From Betaproteobacteria bacterium (GTDB lineage: Bacteria; Pseudomonadota; Gammaproteobacteria; Burkholderiales; CAIKXV01): DNA of 26,200 nt. The stretch spans positions 1 to 26,200 of the forward strand of contig CANGUQ010000004.1 in NCBI GenBank assembly GCA_947456915.1. The letters are read 5' to 3'. The notes under the pieces were generated by a model, which was not told where the DNA came from, made no database searches, and saw only the letters and a list, made by a program, of their open reading frames with translations. The position numbers and the translations under genes are program-made. The stretch's first letter is position 1. Each line of letters opens with the position of its first letter. Positions 8,508-16,110 of this stretch are shown here, one piece after another.

Positions 8508-8635
8508 TATTAGCCGCGAACTCGGCAAAACGCCACTGCAGCCCTTTCCCGCAGAACACGCCGCATCGTGGCCAGGCATCCGACGACCGGCCCATCGGCG
8601 CGGTCGGCGCAGGGCCGGGCAGGCCCGGGCGGCGG

Positions 8636-8641
8636 TATAGT
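8636..8641 (+). promoter_or_regulatory. Candidate -10 box for the GntR gene
   Basis: TATAGT differs from the sigma-70 -10 consensus at one base. It lies 13 bp before ATG 8655, which would make the transcript nearly leaderless. No good -35 element is visible 16-18 bp upstream. Confidence 0.3.
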
Positions 8642-8654
8642 CTGTGCACCCGCC

Positions 8655-9419
8655 ATGAACCCGCCGGATTCAGCTCCTTCGCTTGCACTCCCGGGACGCG
8701 ACACGCGCTACTCGCAGGTGGCGCGAGCGCTGTTCGACGACATCCGCGCCGGTCGCTATGCGGTGGGCGATCGCCTGCCGACCGAGGCCGAACTGCAGCG
8801 CCGCTTCGATGTCGGGCGCCACACCGTGCGCGAGGCCATCCGGCAACTGCGAAATGCCGGTCTGGTCACCGCGCGGGCGGGTCGCGGCACAACGGTCACT
8901 GCGGCCACCGGAACCCGGCGATACGTGCAATCGATGAACTCGGTCGCCGAACTGCTGCAGTTCACACGCGCCACACGGCTTGCGCTGCTCGACCGCGGCG
9001 AGATCATCGCCGATGCCGCGCTCGCGCGCGAGATCAAGGGCCCGCCCGGCCAGGCGTGGTTTCGCATGGCGCTCCTGCGCACGGCAGGCGGCGACCCGAA
9101 ACCCATCGGGCACATCAACGTCTACGTGCGTCCGGAGTTCCGCGGCATTGCAGACGAGGTGGAGGCGCACTCCATCGTCTTCTCCCGACTCGAGCAGCGC
9201 TACGGCGTACAGCTGTTCGAACTCGAGCAGGAGCTGTCCGCAGTCCGGCTGTCGGCACTGGAGGCGAAACGGCTGCTGGCCGCACGCGGCAGTCCGGCCC
9301 TGCGGATCGTGCGGCGCTACTTTTCCGCCGATCGCCGGGTGGTACAGATGAGCGTCGGGATCTACCCGGAGGGAAGGTTCAGCTACGCGACGCGCATGCA
9401 CCTGAGCGTCCCGGGCTGA
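8655..9419 (+). CDS. GntR-family regulator, HutC/UTRA type
   Basis: A 254-residue one-component regulator. The winged helix-turn-helix spans about residues 18-82 (YSQVARALFDDIRAGRY, then LPTEAELQRRFDVGRHTVRE and the wing RAGRGTTV). The rest, about 95-250, has the layout of a UTRA ligand-binding domain (WFRMALLRTAGGDPKPIGHINVYV in the middle, named here by start only; C-terminal RYFSADRRVVQMSVGIYPEGRFSY). Such proteins usually repress a neighbouring catabolic operon and release DNA on binding a pathway metabolite. The gene is divergent from the AtuA operon with 192 bp between starts, so that operon is the likely target. ATG 8655 is chosen because the frame upstream to 8568 is non-conserved and lies across the probable promoter. 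Confidence 0.92.
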   Translation: MNPPDSAPSLALPGRDTRYSQVARALFDDIRAGRYAVGDRLPTEAELQRRFDVGRHTVREAIRQLRNAGLVTARAGRGTTVTAATGTRRYVQSMNSVAELLQFTRATRLALLDRGEIIADAALAREIKGPPGQAWFRMALLRTAGGDPKPIGHINVYVRPEFRGIADEVEAHSIVFSRLEQRYGVQLFELEQELSAVRLSALEAKRLLAARGSPALRIVRRYFSADRRVVQMSVGIYPEGRFSYATRMHLSVPG

Positions 9420-9560
9420 GCGGGAGGTTCCGAAGGCAGGCACGCATTCGCGCCGACCTGTTCGCAGTCACCTTGAGGGCCTGACCCCGCTCGGGCTGCC
9501 CGGGTCCGTGCAGCGCATCGGGAGCGGCGCTGCCGCAGCGGGCACGCTGCAAGACGCGAT

Positions 9561-9585
9561 AGCCGCTTCCGGCGCTCGAGCGGCT
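9561..9585. terminator. Hairpin between convergent GntR and deacetylase genes
   Basis: AGCCGCT (9561-9567) and AGCGGCT (9579-9585) form a 7-bp stem with an 11-nt loop in the 197-bp convergent spacer. A second weak stem, GACCC/GGGTC, occurs at 9483-9506. Neither has a T-run. These are possible terminators only; otherwise the spacer looks empty. Confidence 0.25.
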
Positions 9586-9616
9586 GCCCGCAACCCCGTC
9601 CCCAGACGCGCCCGCC

Positions 9617-10513
9617 TCAGCTCCCCGGCACGATCCCCGGCGGCAGCGTCTCGATGTACTCGCAGATCCGGCCCGGGTGGGTGAGCCACAGTTGCTCGCG
9701 ATGGCGCAGCACGTGCTCGATCACCCGCCGGAACTGGCGCGCCCGATACGGCTGTCCGAGGATGAAGCTGTGCAGCACGATCGGCATCACCAGCGGACGC
9801 TGCGACGATTCCTCCAGCAGTTCGTCGAACTGATCGATCAGGCTATCGCAGTAGAGCTGCGAGGGCGTGCGCCGCGACACCGCCTCGAACGAATCGTTCA
9901 GCTCGTGCGCGTAGGGCACGGACAGGATCGGACCGTGCCGGGTGCGGAACCAGACCGGCTGGTCGTCGAGCGGCCAGTCCATCATGTACCGGTAGCCTGC
10001 CTCCTTCAGCAGGTCGGGCGACTGATGAGTCTGGGCAATGTAGGGGGCGAGCCAGCCGAGCGGTCTGCGGCCTTCGTGCCGCTCGATCGCTGCGGTGGCT
10101 TCGAAGATGCACTCGCGCTCCTGTTCGGGCGTCATGTCGCTCTGACGCTCGGCGTTGCTGCGGCCGTGCCCGACGATCTCGTCGCCGCGCTCGCGGAAAG
10201 CGGCGATCATCTCCGGGCAGTAGTCGTAGAGCGCGGTGTTGATCAGCAGCGCCATCGGCAGCTCGTACCGGCGCGCCATCTCGAGCAGCCGCCACACGCC
10301 CACCCGGTTGCCGTAATCGCGCCAGGCGAAGCTGCGGCTGTTGGGCTGCGGCGACGGCGTGCCGTAGTCGTTGCCGAGCCCCTCGCCGAAGGAGAAGTGC
10401 TCGACGTTGAGCGACAGGTGCACGGCGAGGCGCTTGCCGCCAGGCCAGGCGTAGTCGGGGCGGCGGGTGATCGCGGAGTAGTCGTAACGGCCGTGGGTCT
10501 TCAGCTGGATCAT
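9617..10513 (-). CDS. Polysaccharide deacetylase-family protein (PuuE-like)
   Basis: A 298-residue NodB-homology protein, without signal peptide, so probably cytoplasmic. The N-terminus (RYDYSAITRRP, YAWPGGKRLAVHLSLNVEHF, residues 9-40) resembles the PuuE-allantoinase and small-molecule amidase branch rather than extracellular chitin or peptidoglycan deacetylases. The usual metal Asp position carries Glu38 (NVEHF) and the HxxxH motif reads HGRSN (His116, Asn120), so the classical His-His-Asp site is incomplete. PuuE-type enzymes act on C-N bonds without the classical metal site, so hydrolysis of a cyclic amide or similar bond is plausible. ATG 10513 overlaps the MmgE/PrpD stop as ATGA, so the two are translationally coupled. 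Last gene of the SDR-Bug-PhyH-MmgE operon. Confidence 0.9.
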   Translation of the reverse strand: MIQLKTHGRYDYSAITRRPDYAWPGGKRLAVHLSLNVEHFSFGEGLGNDYGTPSPQPNSRSFAWRDYGNRVGVWRLLEMARRYELPMALLINTALYDYCPEMIAAFRERGDEIVGHGRSNAERQSDMTPEQERECIFEATAAIERHEGRRPLGWLAPYIAQTHQSPDLLKEAGYRYMMDWPLDDQPVWFRTRHGPILSVPYAHELNDSFEAVSRRTPSQLYCDSLIDQFDELLEESSQRPLVMPIVLHSFILGQPYRARQFRRVIEHVLRHREQLWLTHPGRICEYIETLPPGIVPGS

Positions 10514-11889
10514 GCGGCGGCTCCCGGGTCGAGCACATCGAACACGGTGTTGACGTCCTGGATGCGCTCGATGTCCATCAGCGCGTCGAGCAGGCGCTGC
10601 GTGGCGCCAGCGCCCCACACCGGCGCGCCGAGCTCGAGAAACTTCTGGCGCAGTTCGTCGTCCGAGTGCGGTGTCGCCGGCTCGCCCTTGGTCACCACGC
10701 AGCGGCCCTCGAGGACCGTGCCATCGCGCAGCACGATGCGCAGGTCGACCGGCTGCTCGGCGGGGTAGCGGGCGCTGTACGCGGGCTCCTCCCGCAGGTC
10801 GACCTTGTGCGCGATCGCCTGGATCGCCGGATCGTCGACTGCGGCCTGCTCGTAGGCAGCCAGGCTGGAGCGGCCGTGGTGCAGCAGCGTCGCCAGGATG
10901 AACGGCACCGAGAAGCGCGCACCGAAGCTCGACACCACCGCCTTCTCTCCCAGCATCGCACAGCGGGCATAGGCGCGCACCTCGATGCGCTCGATCGCCG
11001 CTGGATCGATCCGGCCGCCAGGCACCGCGCGCAGCAGATCGAGCAGCGCGTCGATCGCCGAGTGCGCATAGCGCCCGGTCGGATAGAGCTTGAAGTAGTT
11101 GAGCGCGATCAGCCACTCGCTGCCCAGACCGGCAACCACCTGCTGCGGATCGAATGCCTCGCCGTAGATGCGCCCGTACACCGTGCGATAGCTGTCGACC
11201 TCGCCGGTGAAGCCGCACTCGACCAGGCGCACGGCGGTGAGCCCCATGAATCCGGAGTGGCCGGTAAAGATGTTGCGTACGGTTGCCCCGTCGAGCAGCG
11301 TCTGCCGGCTCGACGCCATGCCCATCGTCGCGGACACGTTGAGCAGTTCCAGCATCTGCACGGCGCTGAAGCCGCGCAGGCAGGCCGCGGCCACCGCAGC
11401 GCCGATCACGCCGTAGGTGCCGTGCGGGTGCACCGCGATGCGTGTGGCGCAGGCGCGGCTCACGCGCGACGACACCTCGTAGCCGAGCGCGACCGCCCGC
11501 AGTAGGTCCGCGCCGCTCGCTGCATCGTGCTGCGCCCAGGCGACCGCTGCCGGCACGACCTGGATTCCCGGGTGCCCGTGGGCGAACAGGTTGCCTTCGT
11601 CGAGTTCCAGCCAGGTGCCTGCAGTGCCACCGAGCAGCGCGGCGTCGAGTGCATCGGCCCGGTGCGCCGTACCGATCACCCGCGACGGTCCGGCAGTGCG
11701 TCCCGCGAGGTGACGCTCGACGAAGCGGCGCATCTCCGGCTCGCGCATGCCGGCGGCGATCACCGGAATGCAGTCGGCGAGTATCCAGCGCGCCTTGTGC
11801 AGTGCGGCCGGCGACAGCGCGGACAGCGGCGTGTGCGCGGCGAACTCGGCGAGCGCGACCAGCCAGGACGGGGGCGTGCGGTCGCTCAT
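10510..11889 (-). CDS. MmgE/PrpD-family protein
   Basis: A 459-residue protein of the 2-methylcitrate dehydratase/cis-aconitate decarboxylase/iminodisuccinate epimerase superfamily. It has an all-helical domain followed by an alpha/beta lid. Conserved features are the substrate-region motif LELDEGNLFAHGHPG (94-108, where many relatives have a D-DD-HPG pattern) and FKLYPTGRYAHSAIDAL near residue 265, which matches the FK-P-C-H-AID block of the family. ATG 11889 has GAGG at about 6-nt spacing; an upstream in-frame ATG at 11925 only adds an Ala-rich stretch. The superfamily acts on di- and tricarboxylates by dehydration, epimerisation or decarboxylation. There are no prpB/prpC genes here, so the methylcitrate cycle is unlikely. 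It lies 51 bp after the PhyH gene. Confidence 0.92.
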   Translation of the reverse strand: MSDRTPPSWLVALAEFAAHTPLSALSPAALHKARWILADCIPVIAAGMREPEMRRFVERHLAGRTAGPSRVIGTAHRADALDAALLGGTAGTWLELDEGNLFAHGHPGIQVVPAAVAWAQHDAASGADLLRAVALGYEVSSRVSRACATRIAVHPHGTYGVIGAAVAAACLRGFSAVQMLELLNVSATMGMASSRQTLLDGATVRNIFTGHSGFMGLTAVRLVECGFTGEVDSYRTVYGRIYGEAFDPQQVVAGLGSEWLIALNYFKLYPTGRYAHSAIDALLDLLRAVPGGRIDPAAIERIEVRAYARCAMLGEKAVVSSFGARFSVPFILATLLHHGRSSLAAYEQAAVDDPAIQAIAHKVDLREEPAYSARYPAEQPVDLRIVLRDGTVLEGRCVVTKGEPATPHSDDELRQKFLELGAPVWGAGATQRLLDALMDIERIQDVNTVFDVLDPGAAA

Positions 11890-11940
11890 CGGCGCCTCGC
11901 CCGCAGCAGCAGCCGCCGCGCACACGCGCGGCTGGCCGGA

Positions 11941-12771
11941 TCATTCAGCGTTGGCAAGGCTCAACTCCTTCTTCGATCCGAAATAGTTCTTCATCACCGC
12001 GGCGTGGTACTCGACCGCCTCGGGGCTGCGGTCGACCTGCGGCCGGCGCTCGTGATCGAAGTGCTGGTAGCGGTCGGTGCCGCGCACGAGCATGCCGGTC
12101 AGGCGCGTCCTGCCGGTGAAGCGGCAGCGGGTCGGGATGTAGCTGATGCCCACGCCGAGCCGGCGGTCGGCAGAGCGGTTGGGTTCCGATCCGTGGATCG
12201 CCAGAGTGTGGTGCAGCGAAAACTGGCCGGGCTTCAGAGCGAGGCGCACCGCCTTCGACTCGTCGACCTGCGTATCGATCGCCTGCCGGCGCGGCAGCAT
12301 GTGGTTGCCCGCGCCTTCGCGGATGCTGTGCCGGAACCCGCCGGCGAGGTGGCTGCCCGGGATCACCCGCACGCAGCCGCTCTCGGCCGAGCTCTCCGAG
12401 AGCGCGATCCAGGCGGTGACCTGCTCCTTCGGCTCGAGCCCGAAGTAGGACGCGTCCTGGTGCCAGTCGACGAACGCGCCGTCGCCGGCGCCTTTCAGCC
12501 ACAGGGTCAGCGTGTAGATGAGGATGTCCTCGCCGATCAGATCCTCCACCGCGTCGAGCACGCGCGGGTTGCGCGCGATCTCGTCGACCCAGGTGAACAG
12601 CAGGTGCGACTTCGAACCCATGCCACCGATCTTCAGCGGCCCGAACTCGCGTTCGGACGCCTCCAGCCGCTCGCGGAAGCCGCGCGCCCGCGCCTCGGTC
12701 ATCGCGGTGAGCGGTGACACGAAGCCCTGGGTGCGGTAGGCCTCGACCTGTGCCTCGGAAAGATGCTTCAT
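11941..12771 (-). CDS. Phytanoyl-CoA dioxygenase-family (PhyH) Fe(II)/2-oxoglutarate oxygenase
   Basis: A 276-residue cupin-fold oxygenase. The iron-binding triad is complete: His104 and Asp106 in WHQDASYF, and His193 in LAIHGSEPN. Arg203/Arg204 (ADRRLGVGISY) is well placed to bind the 2-oxoglutarate carboxylate. Such enzymes hydroxylate an unactivated carbon of acyl or small-molecule substrates at the expense of 2-oxoglutarate and oxygen. AGAGGA at about 7-nt spacing supports ATG 12771. It lies 42 bp after Bug 4 and 51 bp before MmgE/PrpD on the same strand, so the oxygenase probably starts attack on the imported compound. The substrate is unknown. Confidence 0.93.
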   Translation of the reverse strand: MKHLSEAQVEAYRTQGFVSPLTAMTEARARGFRERLEASEREFGPLKIGGMGSKSHLLFTWVDEIARNPRVLDAVEDLIGEDILIYTLTLWLKGAGDGAFVDWHQDASYFGLEPKEQVTAWIALSESSAESGCVRVIPGSHLAGGFRHSIREGAGNHMLPRRQAIDTQVDESKAVRLALKPGQFSLHHTLAIHGSEPNRSADRRLGVGISYIPTRCRFTGRTRLTGMLVRGTDRYQHFDHERRPQVDRSPEAVEYHAAVMKNYFGSKKELSLANAE

Positions 12772-12813
12772 CCCTGCTTCCTCTCTCCAGTCCGGTCGAA
12801 CGCTGCGCCCTCG

Positions 12814-13800
12814 CTACTGGATGCGCGCGCCGGATGCCTTCACCACAGCCGCCCACTTCACCGTCTCGGCGCGCAGGAAGGCACCGAATTCGTCGGGCGT
12901 GTTGCCGATCACGGTGAGCGACTGCTCCTCCAGCTGCTTGCGCAGCTCGCCCTTGAGCAGCGCGACGATTTCCGTGTTGAGCCGGTTGATGATCGCCGCC
13001 GGGGTGGCCGCAGGCACCATCACGCCGTTCCACGTGCTCACCTCGTATCCCTTCACGCCCACGTCGGTGACCGCCGGCAGGTCGGGAACACTGGGCACGC
13101 GCTGCAGACTGCTGACCGCGAGCCCGCGCAGCGAATTCGCGCGCACCAGCGGCAGCATCTCGGGCAACGGATTGATCATCAGGCCGATGCGTCCGCTCAT
13201 CAGGTCGGACATGCACTCGACCGTCCCCTTGTACGGCACGTGCACGATGTCGATCTTCGCCATGCTCTTGAACAGCTCGCCCGCGAGGTGCGACGAGGTA
13301 CCGTTGCCGGCAGAGCAGAAGTTGAGCGTGCCCGGCTGCGCCTGCGCGAGACCGAGCAGGTCCTTCACCGTCTTCACCGTGAGCGCAGGCGAGGTCACGA
13401 GCACCAGCGGTGCCGAGGTCATCAGCGTCACCGGCGCGAGATCCTTCAGCGGGTCGTAGGTGAGCTTCGCGTAGAGCGAGGGATTGATTGCCAGACCGGG
13501 AAAGCCCGTGAGCAGCGTGTAGCCGTCGGCCGGCGCGCGTACGACGAAGTCCGCCGCGATGTTGCCACCGGCGCCAGCACGATTGTCGACCACCACCTGC
13601 TGCCCGAGCACGACGGCGAGCCGCTGGGCGACAGCGCGGGCGACGATGTCGCTGGTGCCACCGGGCGTGAACGGTGCCACCCAGCGGATCGGCTTGGACG
13701 GAAACGGCTGGCCGAACGCCAGCGTCGTGCACGCCAGCGCGAGGCCGCACAGGCCGAAGGTGAGCGTACGCGATGCCAGGCGGGTCCGCGGCGAGTGCAT
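12814..13800 (-). CDS. Bug-family periplasmic solute-binding protein 4
   Basis: A 328-residue binding protein. AAAGGAG at 6-7-nt spacing marks ATG 13800; the frame is open upstream to 13941 but the extension is non-conserved and overlaps the SDR gene. The Sec signal peptide is Leu/Ala-rich (TLTFGLCGLALACTTLAFG) with likely cleavage before QPFPSKP (residue 31). Landmarks: PIRWVAPF (37-44), TPGGTSD (45-51), VVDNRAGAGGNIAAD, PADGYTLL and VHVPYKGTVECMSDLMSG. The last block, with Thr-Val-Glu-Cys after KG, is distinctive among the seven Bugs. It starts 20 bp after the SDR stop and is followed by PhyH, MmgE/PrpD and a deacetylase-family gene, so it probably serves that oxygenase-initiated pathway. 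Confidence 0.94.
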   Translation of the reverse strand: MHSPRTRLASRTLTFGLCGLALACTTLAFGQPFPSKPIRWVAPFTPGGTSDIVARAVAQRLAVVLGQQVVVDNRAGAGGNIAADFVVRAPADGYTLLTGFPGLAINPSLYAKLTYDPLKDLAPVTLMTSAPLVLVTSPALTVKTVKDLLGLAQAQPGTLNFCSAGNGTSSHLAGELFKSMAKIDIVHVPYKGTVECMSDLMSGRIGLMINPLPEMLPLVRANSLRGLAVSSLQRVPSVPDLPAVTDVGVKGYEVSTWNGVMVPAATPAAIINRLNTEIVALLKGELRKQLEEQSLTVIGNTPDEFGAFLRAETVKWAAVVKASGARIQ

Positions 13801-13820
13801 GCAATCTCCTTTCGTCACGT

Positions 13821-14619
13821 TCAGTGGAGGGTGTAGCCGCCGTCGATGATGACGTCCTGTCCCTGCAGGAACGCCGGCGCAGCCGCGGCGAGAAACAGCG
13901 CGAGCTCGGCGATCTCCTCGGGCTGCCCCATGCGCCCGCACGGCAGACAGGGTGCGAAGCGTGTTGCCAGTTCAGCCTCGGATCGGTTGCCGACCACCGC
14001 CGGCGTCGCCACCGGGCCGGGGCTGATCGCGTTGACGACGATCCCCTCGCGCGCGAGCTCGAGCGCCATCGACTGCGCGAGATGGATGATCGCCGCCTTG
14101 GTCAGCCCGTACAGCGCACGACCCTGCGCCGCGACGTGGCCGAGCTGGCTGGCGATGTGGATGATCCGCCCGCCGCCCTGCCGGCGCATCAGCGGCAGCA
14201 CCGCCTGGCTGGCGAAGAACGGCGCAGCGAGGTTTACCGACACCACGTGGTCGAACTGCTCGCGGGTGAACGCCCCGAACGGGACCGCAGCACGCGCCGC
14301 AGCGTTGTTCACGAGCACGTCGACCCGGCCGAACAGGCGATCGGCGGCATCGATCATGGTGCCGGGACCGTCCGGATGTGCGAGATCGACCTGCATCGTT
14401 TCGACACGACCACCGCCGCCCTCGGCCATGCAGAGCGACCGGACCTCCGCCAGCTGGGCGGCCGTTCCATCCGCCGCCAGCAGCACCGATGCACCCGCGC
14501 GTGCGTAGCGGCGAGCGACTGCCCGGCCGATGCCGCCGGGCGACGAGGCGCCGGTGACGATCGCAACCCTGTCGGCGAGTGACGAAACGGCCTTCCCCCC
14601 TCGGTCCGTCGTTGTTCAT
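13821..14619 (-). CDS. SDR-family dehydrogenase with a frameshifted 5' end
   Basis: A classical short-chain dehydrogenase/reductase, but the in-frame open region starting at GTG 14486 lacks the cofactor loop. Reading the same frame upstream gives VAIVTGASSPGGIGRAVAR, a clear NAD(P)-binding motif, yet that part contains no ATG, GTG or TTG before an in-frame stop (14618-14616). An ATG at 14619 in the adjacent frame encodes MNNDGPRG and would join it if one G were removed from a run of six (14595-14600). The reconstructed protein is 265 residues with TGASSPGGIG (22-31), NNAAA (104-108), Asn129, Ser157, Tyr170 and Lys174, the full SDR tetrad. This is either a recent inactivating indel, a base-calling error in the homopolymer, or programmed slippage. 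No clear ribosome-binding site precedes 14619. It is the first gene of the operon with Bug 4. Confidence 0.85.
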
Positions 14620-14956
14620 GCGGCGCTGGCGAGGCGAGACGCGACCGCCGCCCACCCGGCGCACCGCGTCGACGCCACACCGCCCGGGCATGTCTCCGCT
14701 GCACGGCAGCCTGCGCCGCGCACGCGTGCGCCGAACCCCGCCGCAGCCGGATACGACTCACGACTTCGAGAAGATCGTAATCGGTCTGGAAGTCGGCCGC
14801 AATCGGCGCCCGCGGTGAGCGCAGCGCACCCACCGCGAACACGCTGCCGCCGCTCACCCGGGCGACTGCACCGCACCGCATGCGGGCGGGCGACTGCCGG
14901 TGGCCGGCCTTGCCGCGACAGCGCACGCATTCCCGGCGCACGCTGCCGCAGCCGTG
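14620..14956. other. 337-bp intergenic region, probable promoter of the SDR operon
   Basis: No gene supported; the open frames here are Arg/Ala-rich artefacts. Two symmetric elements are visible: a perfect 14-bp palindrome GCGCACGCGTGCGC (14718-14731), and 7-bp inverted arms CGACTTC (14761-14767) and GAAGTCG (14789-14795) around a less GC-rich core. They lie 100-180 bp upstream of the SDR start and could belong to its control region. No convincing -35/-10 pair was found. Confidence 0.3.
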
Positions 14957-15988
14957 CTACTCCGGCTGTATTCCGGCCGCCTTCACCACCCGGCCAATGC
15001 GTTCGAAATCCTCGCGCACGCGGGCGGCGAAGTCCTTGGGCGACACCGGTGCCGGATCGGAACCCAGTTCGATCATGCGCTCGCGCAGTTCGGCCGAGGT
15101 GAGCGCCTTGTTCAGCATCTCCGACAGCCGCGCGAGGATCGGCGCCGGCAGATTGGCGGGCGCGTGAATTCCCGACCAGAAGCTGAGCGTCGCCTCCGGT
15201 ACGCCAGCCTCGGCGAAGGTCGGCACGTCGGGCAGCACCGGCGTGCGACGCGGCGACAGCACCGCGAGGGGCCGCACGCGTCCAGCCTTGATGAAGTTGA
15301 TCGCTGCGGGCAGCGTGTCGAACACCATCGAGACGTTGCCGGCCATCACGTCCGGATAGGCCGCCGCCGAAGTCTTGTACGGCACGTGCACCATGTCCGC
15401 GCCGGTCACCACCCGCAGCAGTTCACCCGACAGGTGCCCGATGCTGCCCACGCCGGCCGAACCGAAGGTGAGCTTGCCCGGATTCGCCTTGCCGAAGGCG
15501 AGCAGTTCGCCGAGCGTGCGAAACGGCAGAGCCGGATTGATCGCCAGCACGTTCGGCGAGAAGCCGACGATACCCACCGGGGTGAGCCCGCCGATCGGGT
15601 CATAGGGCAGTTTCTTCACCAGATACGGACCGATGGCGATCGTCGACACGCTCGACAGCAGCAGCGTGTAGCCGTCCGGAGCCGAATTGGCCACGACCTC
15701 GCTGCCCACCGCTCCGCCGGCTCCGGCTCGATTCTCGGCCACCACCGGCTGCCCGTAGAGCTCGGTCAGCCGTTGCGCCAGGGCGCGGCCGAGTATGTCC
15801 GATACGCCGCCGGCGGCGAACGGAATGATCAGCCTGATCGGCTTCACCGGGAAGGTCCCGGTCTGCGCGAGGGCGGTCGGCGTGCGCGCTGCCGCGAGGG
15901 TCGCGGCGCTCGCCGCGGTCAGCAGCAGGCGTCGGCGCATGCTGCGCGACGATGCAGGGAAAACCGGGCGGTGGAATGAGCTGGACAT
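14957..15988 (-). CDS. Bug-family periplasmic solute-binding protein 5
   Basis: A 343-residue binding protein. ATG 15988 has GGAG about 8 nt upstream; an internal Met17 (ATG 15940) has no such site. The N-region MRRRLLLTAASAAT (17-30) gives an RRxLL pattern before a hydrophobic stretch and an ALAQ cleavage site near residue 42, so export may be by the Tat route. Landmarks: KPIRLIIPF (49-57), AAGGVSD (58-64), ENRAGAGGAVGSE, SAPDGYTLL and HVPYKTSAAAYPDVMAG, where the usual KG is KT. A 97-bp spacer with two strong hairpins and the start's own ribosome-binding site suggest an independent or attenuated unit rather than tight coupling to Bug 6. No enzyme gene is directly coupled to it. Confidence 0.93.
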   Translation of the reverse strand: MSSSFHRPVFPASSRSMRRRLLLTAASAATLAAARTPTALAQTGTFPVKPIRLIIPFAAGGVSDILGRALAQRLTELYGQPVVAENRAGAGGAVGSEVVANSAPDGYTLLLSSVSTIAIGPYLVKKLPYDPIGGLTPVGIVGFSPNVLAINPALPFRTLGELLAFGKANPGKLTFGSAGVGSIGHLSGELLRVVTGADMVHVPYKTSAAAYPDVMAGNVSMVFDTLPAAINFIKAGRVRPLAVLSPRRTPVLPDVPTFAEAGVPEATLSFWSGIHAPANLPAPILARLSEMLNKALTSAELRERMIELGSDPAPVSPKDFAARVREDFERIGRVVKAAGIQPE

Positions 15989-16077
15989 CGAACGACTCCG
16001 TCTGAGGGCTGGAAACGACAGGCGCAAATCGCGTCAAGCATGAATCCTGCCAGAGTCCGGCGCGCCTGACCTGTCCG

Positions 16078-16103
16078 GGCACGGCGCGGCGCCGCCCCGT
16101 GCC
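16078..16103. terminator. Long GC-rich hairpin between Bug 6 and Bug 5
   Basis: GGCACGG (16078-16084) pairs with CCGTGCC (16097-16103). After one C-C mismatch the inner GCGGCGCCGC is itself palindromic, so nearly all 26 bases can pair. No T-run follows in either direction. Likely a termination or mRNA-stability structure downstream of Bug 6. Confidence 0.4.
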
Positions 16104-16110
16104 GCTGTAC

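Noticed and set aside
7032..8513. 493-codon plus-strand frame opposite the AtuA-family gene
   Set aside because: Antisense shadow with no domain; the minus-strand frame has the full DUF1446 motifs.
8463..8579. Longer AtuA-family start at ATG 8579
   Set aside because: The extra 39 residues are non-conserved and cover the AT-rich divergent promoter region; GTG 8462 gives the family-like N-terminus.
10510..11889. Reading MmgE/PrpD and the PrpF-like gene as a methylcitrate cycle
   Set aside because: They are 8 kb apart on opposite strands, and no methylcitrate synthase, lyase or AcnD gene is present.
11941..13804. 619-codon minus-strand frame across PhyH and Bug 4
   Set aside because: It is an off-frame shadow; both genes have correct frames with ribosome-binding sites and full motifs.
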